Below are positions 43,355 to 51,792 of a DNA stretch of 64,000 bases, in pieces (position 1 is the stretch's first letter; every line of letters starts with the position of its first letter). The stretch covers positions 37,554-101,553 of the forward strand of contig JAGBTQ010000016.1 of NCBI GenBank assembly GCA_017631275.1, read 5' to 3'. The notes beneath the pieces were generated by a model. The model was not told the origin of the DNA. It saw only the letters and a program-made list of their open reading frames with translations, and made no database searches. A program made the position numbers and the translations under genes. The stretch is from Alistipes sp. (GTDB lineage: Bacteria > Bacteroidota > Bacteroidia > Bacteroidales > Rikenellaceae).

Positions 43355-43482
43355 AATTTGTTGTGATAAGGGGTCGATTGCGGCCCCTAGAAAAAATGCC
43401 ACCAATGGGACGTACGCCAAGTACTACCCATCGGTGGCATTTTTGCCGAGTGTAGCACTCGGCACCCTTCTGACAACAAATT
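43355..43482. repeat. Structured intergenic element, copy D
   Basis: A near twin of copy A: same ends (AATTTGTTGT with ACAACAAATT), the same GCCACC/GGTGGC arms and GCCGAGTG hairpin, differing mainly in the loop, which here is GTAC-gccaa-GTAC. It begins seven bases after the cdaA stop. Confidence 0.88.
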
Positions 43483-43527
43483 ATTTCTTGTGATAAGGCC
43501 ACATCTGCAACCCTTCTAACAAGAAAT
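43483..43527. repeat. Structured intergenic element, copy E (short form)
   Basis: A 45-base version that abuts D. It keeps ATTTCTTGTGATAAGG and CCCTTCTAACAAGAAAT but has lost the long apical hairpin. It shows that the outer ends are a unit on their own. Confidence 0.75.
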
Positions 43528-43637
43528 ATTGTGCTTGGGGGCGCTTCGCTTGATGGGTAACGCTGACGCTCGATAGGTAACGCTTCGCTTGATGGGGGCG
43601 CTTCGCTCGATGGGAGCGCTCCGCTTGATGAAAAATT

Positions 43638-43709
43638 CCCATCTGTCCCATCTGTCCCATCTGTCCCATCTGTCCCATCTGTCCCATCTGTCCCATCTGT
43701 CCCATTTCA
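43638..43709. repeat. Perfect 9-base tandem array
   Basis: Seven perfect copies of CCCATCTGT and an eighth degenerate copy. Since 9 is divisible by three, every frame is open in this tract, but nothing supports a gene. Just left of it (43528-43637) are other short repeated words, CGCTTCGCTTGATGGG and CGCTCGATAGGTAACG-like. Confidence 0.85.
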
Positions 43710-43750
43710 CCCATTAAACAACATTTTCACAAAAAAAGTCCAATCTTTTC

Positions 43751-43781
43751 TTTGTTTGTTCGCATATCCTTCGTAACTTTG
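43751..43781 (+). promoter_or_regulatory. Promoter of the small-peptide/lipoprotein pair
   Basis: TTTG (43751-43754), 19 bases, then TAACTTTG (43774-43781). The leader to the ATG at 43884 is about 95 bases. Confidence 0.65.
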
Positions 43782-43883
43782 TCGGCTGTATGTAAATGTA
43801 TATACATTTATACCGAAACATTTGCCAATAACCCCCTCCCATTTTGGGAACAAGATAAACTATTATAAATTAAATTTTTTATT

Positions 43884-44033
43884 ATGAACAAACAATTTTA
43901 TTTCTCTTCGGAGTATGTAGCTCCCGAAGTAGAGGTCATCTCAGCAGTTGTTGAGCATGGCTTTAGCGCTAGCTTCGGCGATTTTGGCGAGGCTGGTGAC
44001 GGTTTCGACATTGAGGACAATGGCGATTTCTAA
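43884..44033 (+). CDS. Short acidic peptide upstream of the fimbrillin-like lipoprotein
   Basis: A 49-residue peptide: MNKQFYFSSEYVAPEVEVIS then an acidic Gly/Phe/Asp-rich tail (FGDFGEAGDGFDIEDNGDF). It has no signal peptide. The beginning and VEVISAVVEHGF resemble the small proteins that often precede surface lipoproteins in Bacteroidales. The gap to the lipoprotein start is 14 bases, so they are co-translated. Function unknown. Confidence 0.65.
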   Translation: MNKQFYFSSEYVAPEVEVISAVVEHGFSASFGDFGEAGDGFDIEDNGDF

Positions 44034-44047
44034 AAACTATTGCAACT

Positions 44048-46693
44048 ATGAAGAATTTGTTTAAGAATTTGATGCTTGTTGCAGTAGCTGCAATGGGCTT
44101 CACTGCTTGCGAGCAGGTTGGAGTTGAGTCAGTAGCCCCAGGCACGCCTGAGGTTAAGATGACTGTGATTGCTGGTATGGACGAGACTCGTACCACAATC
44201 GATGAGGATAATAAGATTGTTAAGTGGAGCGAGGGCGATAAGCTTATGGTTGTCGAGAACGAGGATACTTTCCGCAAGACAACTGATATTGCTATCGATG
44301 GCAATAAGGCTATGTTTGCCGTAGCATTCCCTGCAACTAATGGTGCTGTAACTTACAACGCTGTTTTCCCTGCATCAGCTGTTAACACTGGTGTTGATTT
44401 TACAGCTGAGGAGTTGGAGCTTCAGGTTAAGAGCACACAGTGGGCTACTGCTGACTCTTTCGATCCTACTGCTGACTTGTTGGTAGCTAAGCAGCTCCAG
44501 TTCGATGCACAGCCAGAGGAGCTTAACATGCAGTTTAAGCGTATTGTTGCTCTTGGTAAGATGACTCTTAAGGGCCTTGATGAGGGTGCTGTTAAGCAGG
44601 TTATCTTCGCTGCTGAGCCAGGTGTTAATGTAGCTGGTCGTTGCCTTGTTAACGCTACTACTGCAACTGTTTTGGAGTATGCTAATACTAACGCGTCAAC
44701 TTCAATCACAGTAAACTATGAGGAGGGTTGTGAGGTTTCTGGCGATTTCCCTGTTTACTTCACTTGTATCCCATTCGAGATGGAGGAGATGAACTGCTTC
44801 ACAGTTCAGGTTATCTGCGACAACGCTGTTTACACTCGTGAGGTAGAGATCCCATCTGGTCGCTCTTTGAAGTTTACTGCTGGTAACTTGGCTACATTCA
44901 CTGTGGATATGGCAGAGGGCGAGAAGGTTGAGGTTGAGGCAGCAACATTCGCGACAGATACTCTTACCCGTGCTACTACTGGTGTAACTGACACAAACTA
45001 TACATCATGGAGCGGTAAGACTGGTGCAAGTGGTGCTGTATATGCTGGTAACAGCGCTGGAGGTAATGAATCTATCCAGTTGCGTTCAGATAAAAGCAAC
45101 TCTGGTATTGTCACTACTACGTCAGGAGGTTATGCTCGTAAGATTACTGTAACTTGGAATAGCAATACAAATGCTGCTCGTACTTTGGATATCTATGGTA
45201 AGAACACTGCCTACACTAATGCAACAAATCTTTACAGCACCGAAACTCAGGGTACAAAGATTGGTTCTATCAAGAAGGGTACTACTGAATTCGAGATTAC
45301 AGATGACTATGCATTTATCGGTCTTCGCTCTAATTCTGGTGCAATGTATCTTACCGAGATTAAGATTGAGTGGCAGACAGGTGGTGGCAGTGGCGACGGC
45401 GTTGAGATCGTTACTCCTTCGTTCGACCTTGATCAGCGTCAGCTTTCATACGCTGTTGAGGGTGGCTCACAGAATATTACAGTTGTGCCTATTGATGGTT
45501 TCGACAATATCGTATCTGCTGAGACCAGCGCAGAGTGGCTTTCTATCGTTAATGATGGTTACACATTCACTGTAACAGCTGAGGCTAACGAGGGCTTTGC
45601 TCGTACTGCTAACATAACCTTCTCTGCTGACGGTTGCGAGGATATCGTGGTTGCTGTATCGCAGAAGCCAAACTATAATGCAGCTAAAGAGGTTACTATA
45701 GCTGAGTTCAAGGCTGCTAAGGAGGACGATACTACTCTCTATCGCTTGCGTGGTACAATCACTAGCGTTGTAGAGACAACATATGGTAACTTCGATATTA
45801 CTGACGAGACAGGTACAGTATATATCTATGGTCTTTGCAGCCCTGAGGGTGCGCAGAAGTATTGGGGTGATTCTGGTGCACAGCTTGGTGACGATATCGA
45901 GCTTATTACAGTTCGTACATCATATAGCAACACTCCACAGGGTAAGAATGCTATCTTTGTTGAGAAGCAGCGCCCAGGTACTATTGCATTCTGGTCATTC
46001 GACAAGACATCTGCATCATTTACATCAGATGGTGGTGAGGTTAAGATCAATGTCGCAGCTTACAACCTTAAGGAGGATGTTAACTTGGCGTTCAAGGCTG
46101 GCGAGGATGGCGATTTGTTCGAGGCAGAGTATGAAAATGGTGTTTTGACTATCCGTGCGGAGGCTAACACTGCTACAGAGGCCCTCAATGCTACTCTCTA
46201 TGTTCGTAGCAGCGGTTTGGAGCAGATCATCACTATTTCACAGGCTGCATACGTTGAGGGTGGCGATGATGAGCCAGTGCTTGTTGAGAAAACAGCAACC
46301 CTCTCATTTGCTAATAAGGCTCAGCGTACAACTTTCACCACCACACAGCAGATCTGGGAACAGAATGGTATTAAGCTGACTAACGACAAGGCTTCTTCAA
46401 CAAATGCTGTTGCTGACTATGCTAACCCAGCACGTTTCTATGCTGGTTCAAAGCTTACATTGGATGCTCCAGGTGCTATTAAGAGCATTAAGTTTACTTG
46501 CAACAGTTCTTCTTATGCAACAGCGATGAAGAACGGTATCGGTACTGTTTCTGGTGCAACAGTAACAGTGAGTGGTAGTGATGTAACTGTGACATTCACC
46601 GAGGCAACTGCAGCTCAGTTCGTAGTTGCTAAGTTGACTGCTCAGGTTCGCATGAACAGCCTCTCTGTAACCTACATGGGTGAGGAGGAGTGA
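44048..46693 (+). CDS. Fimbrillin/BACON-type surface lipoprotein, probably the 5' part of a gene split by TGA
   Basis: An 881-residue lipoprotein (lipobox AMGFTAC, Cys near residue 21). The N-terminal region (about residues 30-300) looks like a fimbrillin-type beta domain. Two or three Ig/BACON-like modules follow: VEGGSQNITVVPIDGFDNI near residue 475 and DGGEVKINVAAYNLKEDV near residue 660, with an OB-fold-like unit (YRLRGTITSVVETTYGNF) between. The last domain is a beta sandwich ending LSVTYMGEEE. The stop TGA at 46691-46693 is followed in the same frame by a Gly/Thr/Pro linker and a nuclease, so this was likely one 1161-residue protein. Confidence 0.85.
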   Translation: MKNLFKNLMLVAVAAMGFTACEQVGVESVAPGTPEVKMTVIAGMDETRTTIDEDNKIVKWSEGDKLMVVENEDTFRKTTDIAIDGNKAMFAVAFPATNGAVTYNAVFPASAVNTGVDFTAEELELQVKSTQWATADSFDPTADLLVAKQLQFDAQPEELNMQFKRIVALGKMTLKGLDEGAVKQVIFAAEPGVNVAGRCLVNATTATVLEYANTNASTSITVNYEEGCEVSGDFPVYFTCIPFEMEEMNCFTVQVICDNAVYTREVEIPSGRSLKFTAGNLATFTVDMAEGEKVEVEAATFATDTLTRATTGVTDTNYTSWSGKTGASGAVYAGNSAGGNESIQLRSDKSNSGIVTTTSGGYARKITVTWNSNTNAARTLDIYGKNTAYTNATNLYSTETQGTKIGSIKKGTTEFEITDDYAFIGLRSNSGAMYLTEIKIEWQTGGGSGDGVEIVTPSFDLDQRQLSYAVEGGSQNITVVPIDGFDNIVSAETSAEWLSIVNDGYTFTVTAEANEGFARTANITFSADGCEDIVVAVSQKPNYNAAKEVTIAEFKAAKEDDTTLYRLRGTITSVVETTYGNFDITDETGTVYIYGLCSPEGAQKYWGDSGAQLGDDIELITVRTSYSNTPQGKNAIFVEKQRPGTIAFWSFDKTSASFTSDGGEVKINVAAYNLKEDVNLAFKAGEDGDLFEAEYENGVLTIRAEANTATEALNATLYVRSSGLEQIITISQAAYVEGGDDEPVLVEKTATLSFANKAQRTTFTTTQQIWEQNGIKLTNDKASSTNAVADYANPARFYAGSKLTLDAPGAIKSIKFTCNSSSYATAMKNGIGTVSGATVTVSGSDVTVTFTEATAAQFVVAKLTAQVRMNSLSVTYMGEEE

Positions 46694-47533
46694 TCCACGG
46701 GTGGTGGCACGGGAGGTGAAGTAACACCTCCCGCCACAGACCCTACAACGGGAACAGCAACCGAAAGTTGGTTGGAGTTGCCCGCAGAGCGAACAGACGG
46801 AGCATATCCCAATGCTGTGGAGGTGAAGATAGCGGCGAGTGGCGAGCGCAACTACACGCACTACTACGACACCGCAACCTACACATCGCTATGGACAGCA
46901 TATCCGCTCTCAGCAAAGCACATGGGGTCGATATCGCGTCCCGAAGAGTGGTCGTTCAACCCTAACCTCTCGACAAGTGTTCAGGTGAACCTCTGCAACA
47001 GGAGCTACACAAACTCCGATACCTATGTCAGAGGACACCTAATACCCAATGCCTCGCGCAATGGCATCAAGGAGATGCAGTTGCAGACATTCTATGTCAC
47101 CAACTCGGCGCCACAGATCCACACCAACTTTAATAGTGGCATCTGGCAGACACTCGAGGCAGCGCTCCAGAGCGTGGCAAAGAACGAGACGATATATATC
47201 GTTACGGGCGTAGCCTTCGCAAAGGAGGGCGAGACGAAGACGATAACCTACACCACAGCCAAGGACGACACTAAGCGTGTGCCCGTGCCAAACTACTTCT
47301 ACAAGGTGGCATTAAAGGTAGCAACAAACAGCAGTGGGGTGGTAACATCGGCATCGACAGTAGGCTTCTGGTTCGAGAATAAGGCATATTCCACCACGAC
47401 ATATTCAAACTATGCCGTGACAGTCGACCAGATAGAGGCTTGGACAGGCTTCGACTTCTTCCCCAACCTCCCCGACACGGTGGAGCAATCAGCTGAGAAC
47501 AACAGCTCGTGGTCAACATTTAAAAGTTTCTAA
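46694..47533 (+). pseudogene. DNA/RNA non-specific endonuclease domain (NUC1), in frame after a TGA
   Basis: In the same frame as the lipoprotein before it. The first 26 codons are a Gly/Thr/Pro linker (STGGGTGGEVTPPATDP), then a NUC1-type nuclease. The catalytic His is in VRGHLIPNASRNG and the metal-site Asn in NFNSGIWQTLEAAL. A TTG at 46772 is the first possible start within it, but no promoter or ribosome site is seen and no signal peptide, so by itself it would not be exported. Codon use (CTC, TCG, ATA) differs from the GCT/GTT-rich lipoprotein part, hinting at separate origin. A terminator follows at 47537. Confidence 0.7.
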
Positions 47534-47536
47534 CAC

Positions 47537-47568
47537 AAAAAGCTGAGTCACCAGACTCAGCTTTTTTT
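47537..47568 (+). terminator. Terminator after the nuclease
   Basis: AAAAAGCTGAGTC pairs with GACTCAGCTTTTT and is followed by TTATG. Beyond it, 47570-47875 holds only AT-rich DNA and a weak hairpin (CTGCCCG with CGGGCAG, about 47744-47774). Confidence 0.8.
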
Positions 47569-47875
47569 ATGCCCTAAGCGCATTATTTCGTTTATAACTA
47601 TTTTGTGACTATTTTCTCTTCTAATTTGAGGCGTATAACAGTAGCTATATAATGAGAATTAGAAGAGAAAAGAGTTGTAAAGAGCATAATAGAATGAAGT
47701 AAATAAATTTTAAACAGCTTCTTAAACTTTCATCAAATATACCCTGCCCGCAAGCCTTCCCGACTTACGGGCAGTTCTTTTCTTTATTCCAGCAATCACG
47801 ACGTGGAACTGTGGACCCCTCAGTCAATAAATCGTCGATTTATTTTGTATATTTATGGTGCAATCCCCGCGAGTG

Positions 47876-47908
47876 TTGTTGTTTTTCAAAAAAAAAGTGT
47901 TATATTTG
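47876..47908 (+). promoter_or_regulatory. Promoter of the structured RNA
   Basis: TTG (47876-47878 or 47879-47881), then TATATTTG (47901-47908). There is no open frame downstream until 48227. Confidence 0.6.
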
Positions 47909-47914
47909 TATCAC

Positions 47915-48115
47915 ATAGCTCACCATAGAGTTATGTTTACATATTGACGAAAGTGTTTTCGCTTTGACCTAATAGAGAAATCTGACAGTTTCAACGAAGT
48001 AGGGGCAAACGGCAGCACTCGCCATCTGTATTGGTGTATATCACCAGGTACAGGTGTGGGGATTGCGTATGCGTTTATTTACTTCAAGGTTTTGTCAGAA
48101 CCTCTCTATTAGTAA
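47915..48115 (+). ncRNA. Candidate structured non-coding RNA (6S-like rod)
   Basis: A predicted transcript with a long, nearly continuous rod. CTAATAGAGA (47969-47978) pairs with TCTCTATTAG (48103-48112). TCTGACA (47981-47987) pairs with TGTCAGA (48093-48099). GAAGTA pairs with TACTTC, and AAACG with CGTTT. The apex has CATCTGTA with TACAGGTG and GGTG-tatat-CACC. A small CGAAAgtgtTTTCG hairpin precedes the rod. A long closing rod with internal bulges suits 6S RNA, but I cannot confirm it. A second promoter (TAATTTTG at 48197-48204) lies between it and the next gene, so it need not be a leader. Confidence 0.55.
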
Positions 48116-48196
48116 ACGGATTCAACTCCACACTTTCTTTTTTATATAGCACGACACATAACTGGGAGGAGTTGCTCGGTAATTTGATTTAGCTAA

Positions 48197-48204
48197 TAAT
48201 TTTG
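48197..48204 (+). promoter_or_regulatory. -7 promoter box of the WG/caspase operon
   Basis: TAATTTTG, with a TTG about 20 bases upstream near 48174. It sits 22 bases before the lipoprotein ATG. Confidence 0.45.
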
Positions 48205-48226
48205 TATAACATAAATCATTATTACC

Positions 48227-48931
48227 ATGAAGAGACTTTTACTACTATTAATCATTGGCTTTGCAGCTGTCGCATGCAAAGATCCCGACCTTAGCAAGAT
48301 TGTGATTACACCCTACATTGATTTGGAGGACTATAGTGATCCCTATGCAACAGAATATGACTTTTCAGCAATAGGCGGTTTTGCAACGTTATCCTACGAG
48401 ATAAGGCGTCCTACTCTTGGCGATATAACATTTACAACAAATTGTGATTGGGTAAATGTCTCCAAAATAGAGGGCACTAATCTAGTAGAAATCGCCGTTG
48501 AGCCCAATATAACCAAAGGTGGTAGATCAGGCTACATCATAGCTAAACACGGCGGAGCGACCGAAATGTTTCGAATATCACAACAAGGACAAGTAACTGA
48601 TATCATTAAAAAAGATTATTGCCTTTGGGAGTTCGATCAAGACTCTGGAAATTATCGAGTTGTATTTGGCAATTTCGAATATCGAGACAACGAGTACTAT
48701 TATCTAAACAATAATAGTTATATCGAATGCACGCTTAACTCCGATAGCTTGGGGGCAGGACAGATTCCCCAAGGTTCATATTCTCCTATTAAAGGAGTAT
48801 CTTACAGCTGTATTGATGGAGTCTTAAGCAATTATAAGAGTTTATCTTGCTCTATTTTCCATTTCGACTCAACAGCAACATATCTAGGATATGAAGTATC
48901 TGGCAAAAGCTATATTGTATATAATAAGTAA
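48227..48931 (+). CDS. BACON-like lipoprotein
   Basis: A 234-residue lipoprotein (lipobox FAAVAC, Cys17). Residues about 45-115 are BACON-like: IGGFATLSYEIRRP, TTNCDWVNVS, GGRSGYIIAKHGGATEMFRISQQGQ. The remainder is a beta-rich domain of no known family. BACON domains usually bind glycans or mucin or act as spacers. It is the first of five co-directional genes; the next starts 26 bases later. Confidence 0.82.
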   Translation: MKRLLLLLIIGFAAVACKDPDLSKIVITPYIDLEDYSDPYATEYDFSAIGGFATLSYEIRRPTLGDITFTTNCDWVNVSKIEGTNLVEIAVEPNITKGGRSGYIIAKHGGATEMFRISQQGQVTDIIKKDYCLWEFDQDSGNYRVVFGNFEYRDNEYYYLNNNSYIECTLNSDSLGAGQIPQGSYSPIKGVSYSCIDGVLSNYKSLSCSIFHFDSTATYLGYEVSGKSYIVYNK

Positions 48932-48957
48932 CACTTTTATAACAGAAAATATTAGTT

Positions 48958-49884
48958 ATGGCACGCAAATGTTTATTGGGCCTAATTGCCCTACTATTTA
49001 TAACATATAATGCTTACGGACAACTAAATACCGAAGTGATCGTTACCCTAAAAGGTGGTCGTGAAATTAAAGGTACCATAACCGAGGAGATTCCAGGTGA
49101 AAGCATCACAATCAAGACTACTGACGGTGATGTGTTCATATACCGTAACAGCGAAATCGCAAAAATTTACAATCCAAATTTGACTGCACAGAAGATAGCT
49201 GAGAAGCAGCGAATCGAGAGGGAGAAAGCTGAGAAGAAGGCCGAAGCAAAAGAGGCACGCAATGCATTGCGCGAAGAACTGAAGTTGGGCAACTTCAAAG
49301 GTTACCGCGGAATAATAGATGTGGGGTATAACATTTGTAATTCTTATCATTTTAGTACTAACCATCGAATTACTGCCTCATTTATTAATGGAATTAATAT
49401 AGGACCTCATCTTTACATCGGTTTGGGCGTAGGAATTGAGTCTGGTATATATCATGTATATTCCATTAGTAGTGATTTATATAATGATTATAATATTGAT
49501 TATGATTGTAATCTTAAGGGAACTTATCAGTATTCTGCATTCACCATCCCCGTATTCCTCAACATGCGCACAGCTTTCCTTAAAGAACGCAGAGTATCAC
49601 CATACCTATCAATCAATGCGGGATACTGTATTCCTTTATCTAAACAAGTTGGAATGCAAAGGCTCTACAACAACTATATTAACCAGTATGTATATCAGCC
49701 TTGCTACGTAGATGGCTCTGCTATCTACCTAGAGCCCTCATTAGGCTTGGAGTTCCGCATTAAACAGAAGAGTGCAATATCCGCATCATTCATCGCACCT
49801 ATGTATATACGCAAAGAGGTTAACATGGCAGAAGGGAAACGATTCAACATCTCATTAGGCTGCAAATTAGGATTCTCATTCTAA
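48958..49884 (+). CDS. Outer-membrane beta-barrel protein with N-terminal plug-like domain
   Basis: A 308-residue exported protein (signal MARKCLLGLIALLFITYNAYG). Residues 25-70 (VIVTLKGGREIKGTITEE, ESITIKTTDGDVFIYRNSEIAKI) look like a small beta domain. A highly charged Lys/Glu coiled coil follows (about residues 75-105). The rest alternates aromatic and polar residues in a manner of an eight- to ten-stranded barrel, ending in FNISLGCKLGFSF with a terminal Phe. It is the second gene in the WG/caspase operon. Confidence 0.82.
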   Translation: MARKCLLGLIALLFITYNAYGQLNTEVIVTLKGGREIKGTITEEIPGESITIKTTDGDVFIYRNSEIAKIYNPNLTAQKIAEKQRIEREKAEKKAEAKEARNALREELKLGNFKGYRGIIDVGYNICNSYHFSTNHRITASFINGINIGPHLYIGLGVGIESGIYHVYSISSDLYNDYNIDYDCNLKGTYQYSAFTIPVFLNMRTAFLKERRVSPYLSINAGYCIPLSKQVGMQRLYNNYINQYVYQPCYVDGSAIYLEPSLGLEFRIKQKSAISASFIAPMYIRKEVNMAEGKRFNISLGCKLGFSF

Positions 49885-49887
49885 GTT

Positions 49888-51774
49888 ATGAAACATTTTT
49901 TAGCACTGACATTAGCACTATTGTCGCTTGTGCCGGCATTAGGACAAAACTCCATCGAGCCCAAGATGGATATCAACAAACTGTGGGGCTACTGCATAGA
50001 GGACAAATGGATAATACCATCGCAGTATGAGCGAGCATTCTCTTACTCGGAGGATGTTGCGTGTGTACGTCTAAACGGCAAATTCGGATATATCAACATT
50101 GCCGGCGAGGTGGTAATTAATTTCCGTTTCGACAATGCATTCTCATTCTCGGAGGGATTGGCCGCCGTGAATATGAACGGAAAATGGGGATTTATAACCC
50201 ACAGCGGAGCATCTATAGTATCGTACCGATTCGATAATGCCAAGTCGTTTACCGAGGGATTAGCCGCCGTGAACATGAACGGCAAGTGGGGCTTTATCGA
50301 CCGCGAAGGTGTCTGCAAGATACCATATAAATATGACAACGTAAACTCATTCTCAGAGGGCTTGGCAGCAGCCGAATATGACCGCAAATGGGGCTTCATT
50401 GACGTTGAGGGCAATTGGTATGATGCTAAAGAGGAGTATATCCCCAAGTTTAGCAACTACGCAAAACGCTATGTTGAGCAGCAAATAAACAAGTGGCAAA
50501 TTAAGGGTAAATACGAGAAGACAGTTGCATGGCAGGAGCGCGTAAACGAAAAAACACGCGAGCAGAAGGTGTCGGAGTTTACCAAAGAGGCCGAAAGCCA
50601 ATATATCAACGAGTTTGGTAAGACTATAAACATCTCGCAACGTCTATCGGACTACGATGCCGATAACGAGATATTCCTCATCAAGGATGATAACTTCGGC
50701 GATCTGCTTGTCCCTGTGCCTATTGACGATGCTCCAAAGTTCGAAGAGGAGTTCTACAAGATGAAGCGTACAGTGCGCTACTTCATTGAGAACGACAAAC
50801 TCGGACTCGCCGAGATGAAGTTCTACAACAACGAGAACAAGCTATTTACTTATAGCAACCAGGCATCGCTGGACTATTTCGTAACCCGCGTGAACTATCA
50901 GTTTGCACCCATCGAAATTGACCAAAACGCAATTACAAAGATGGAGCGTGGCGAACAAAATGTAAGGTATGCGCAACTTAACAACTCGGAGAAGTCGGAT
51001 GTTGACATCAACATTCCCCAGGCCAAAACCACTAACGACAACACTTTTGCTGTGATTATCGCCAACGAGTTGTACAAGCACGAGCAGCCTGTGGACTACG
51101 CAAAGACCGATGGCGAAAGTTTCCGTAACTACTGCATTAAAACACTCGGACTACCCGAAGATCGTATTCACTTCTCGTCAGATGCTACACTCAACGAGAT
51201 GCGTATGGCGATGCACTGGATAACGGATATTGGTGAAGCCTTTGGTGAAGAGGCAAAGGTGCTATTCTACTACGCAGGTCATGGCGTAGCTGACGACGCG
51301 TCGCGCTCGGCTTTCCTACTACCTGTTGATGGCTCGGGCCGTGACCCCGAATCTGGATACCCCGTAGACAAGCTATATAGCCAGTTAGGTGCACTGCCCG
51401 TAGAGTCGGTAGTTGTGATGCTCGACGCTTGTTTCAGCGGTGCGATGCGCGATGGCGAGATGATGGTTGCCTCGAGAGGCGTTGCTATAAAGGCAAAAGA
51501 GGCTCAACCTACAGGTAACCTGATTATTTTCTCAGCAACAACAGGCGACGAGACTGCTGCTCTATATCCACAACAGGGACACGGACTCTTCACATACTTT
51601 CTACTCAAAAAGTTACAGGAGTCGAAGGGTGATTGCTCGCTCGGCGACTTGGTTGAGTTCGTACAACGTCGCGTAAATCAGGAGTCAGTAGTGGCAAACA
51701 AGCGCCCTCAGACACCAACGGTAATATGCTCTTCGTCTATGGCAAATAGTTGGAAAAATATAAAACTTAAATAA
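49888..51774 (+). CDS. Secreted caspase-family (C14) peptidase with WG repeats
   Basis: A 628-residue protein with a signal peptide (KHFLALTLALLSLVPALG). Residues about 30-180 have four WG/KWG-type repeats (LWGYCIEDKWIIPSQYE; GKFGYINIAGEV; GKWGFITHSGASI; GKWGFIDREGVC; KWGFIDVEGNW). A linker of about 180 residues leads to a peptidase C14 domain (about residues 390-620): FAVIIANELYKHEQPVDYAKTD, FYYAGHGVADD with the catalytic His (about 465), and VVMLDACFSGAMRDG with the Cys (about 515). It is a metacaspase-like enzyme outside the cytoplasm, cutting after basic or acidic residues as yet unknown. Confidence 0.9.
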   Translation: MKHFLALTLALLSLVPALGQNSIEPKMDINKLWGYCIEDKWIIPSQYERAFSYSEDVACVRLNGKFGYINIAGEVVINFRFDNAFSFSEGLAAVNMNGKWGFITHSGASIVSYRFDNAKSFTEGLAAVNMNGKWGFIDREGVCKIPYKYDNVNSFSEGLAAAEYDRKWGFIDVEGNWYDAKEEYIPKFSNYAKRYVEQQINKWQIKGKYEKTVAWQERVNEKTREQKVSEFTKEAESQYINEFGKTINISQRLSDYDADNEIFLIKDDNFGDLLVPVPIDDAPKFEEEFYKMKRTVRYFIENDKLGLAEMKFYNNENKLFTYSNQASLDYFVTRVNYQFAPIEIDQNAITKMERGEQNVRYAQLNNSEKSDVDINIPQAKTTNDNTFAVIIANELYKHEQPVDYAKTDGESFRNYCIKTLGLPEDRIHFSSDATLNEMRMAMHWITDIGEAFGEEAKVLFYYAGHGVADDASRSAFLLPVDGSGRDPESGYPVDKLYSQLGALPVESVVVMLDACFSGAMRDGEMMVASRGVAIKAKEAQPTGNLIIFSATTGDETAALYPQQGHGLFTYFLLKKLQESKGDCSLGDLVEFVQRRVNQESVVANKRPQTPTVICSSSMANSWKNIKLK

Positions 51775-51792
51775 CCTTAATAGCAAATCATT

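Noticed and set aside
43481-43714. Open frame on the minus strand encoding repeated Met-Gly-Gln
   Set aside because: It is the 9-base array read as codons (9 is divisible by three), so the frame is open for trivial reasons. No promoter or start context supports it.
46691-46693. Reassigned TGA (glycine code as in SR1/Gracilibacteria) or selenocysteine
   Set aside because: TGA ends cas9, cas1 and other genes normally, and no SECIS-like hairpin or Sec context is obvious. A nonsense change fits better.
47744-47774. A terminator in the AT-rich gap after the nuclease
   Set aside because: CTGCCCG/CGGGCAG is a real stem, but the loop is long and there is no clear gene it would end; I left it as a minor hairpin.
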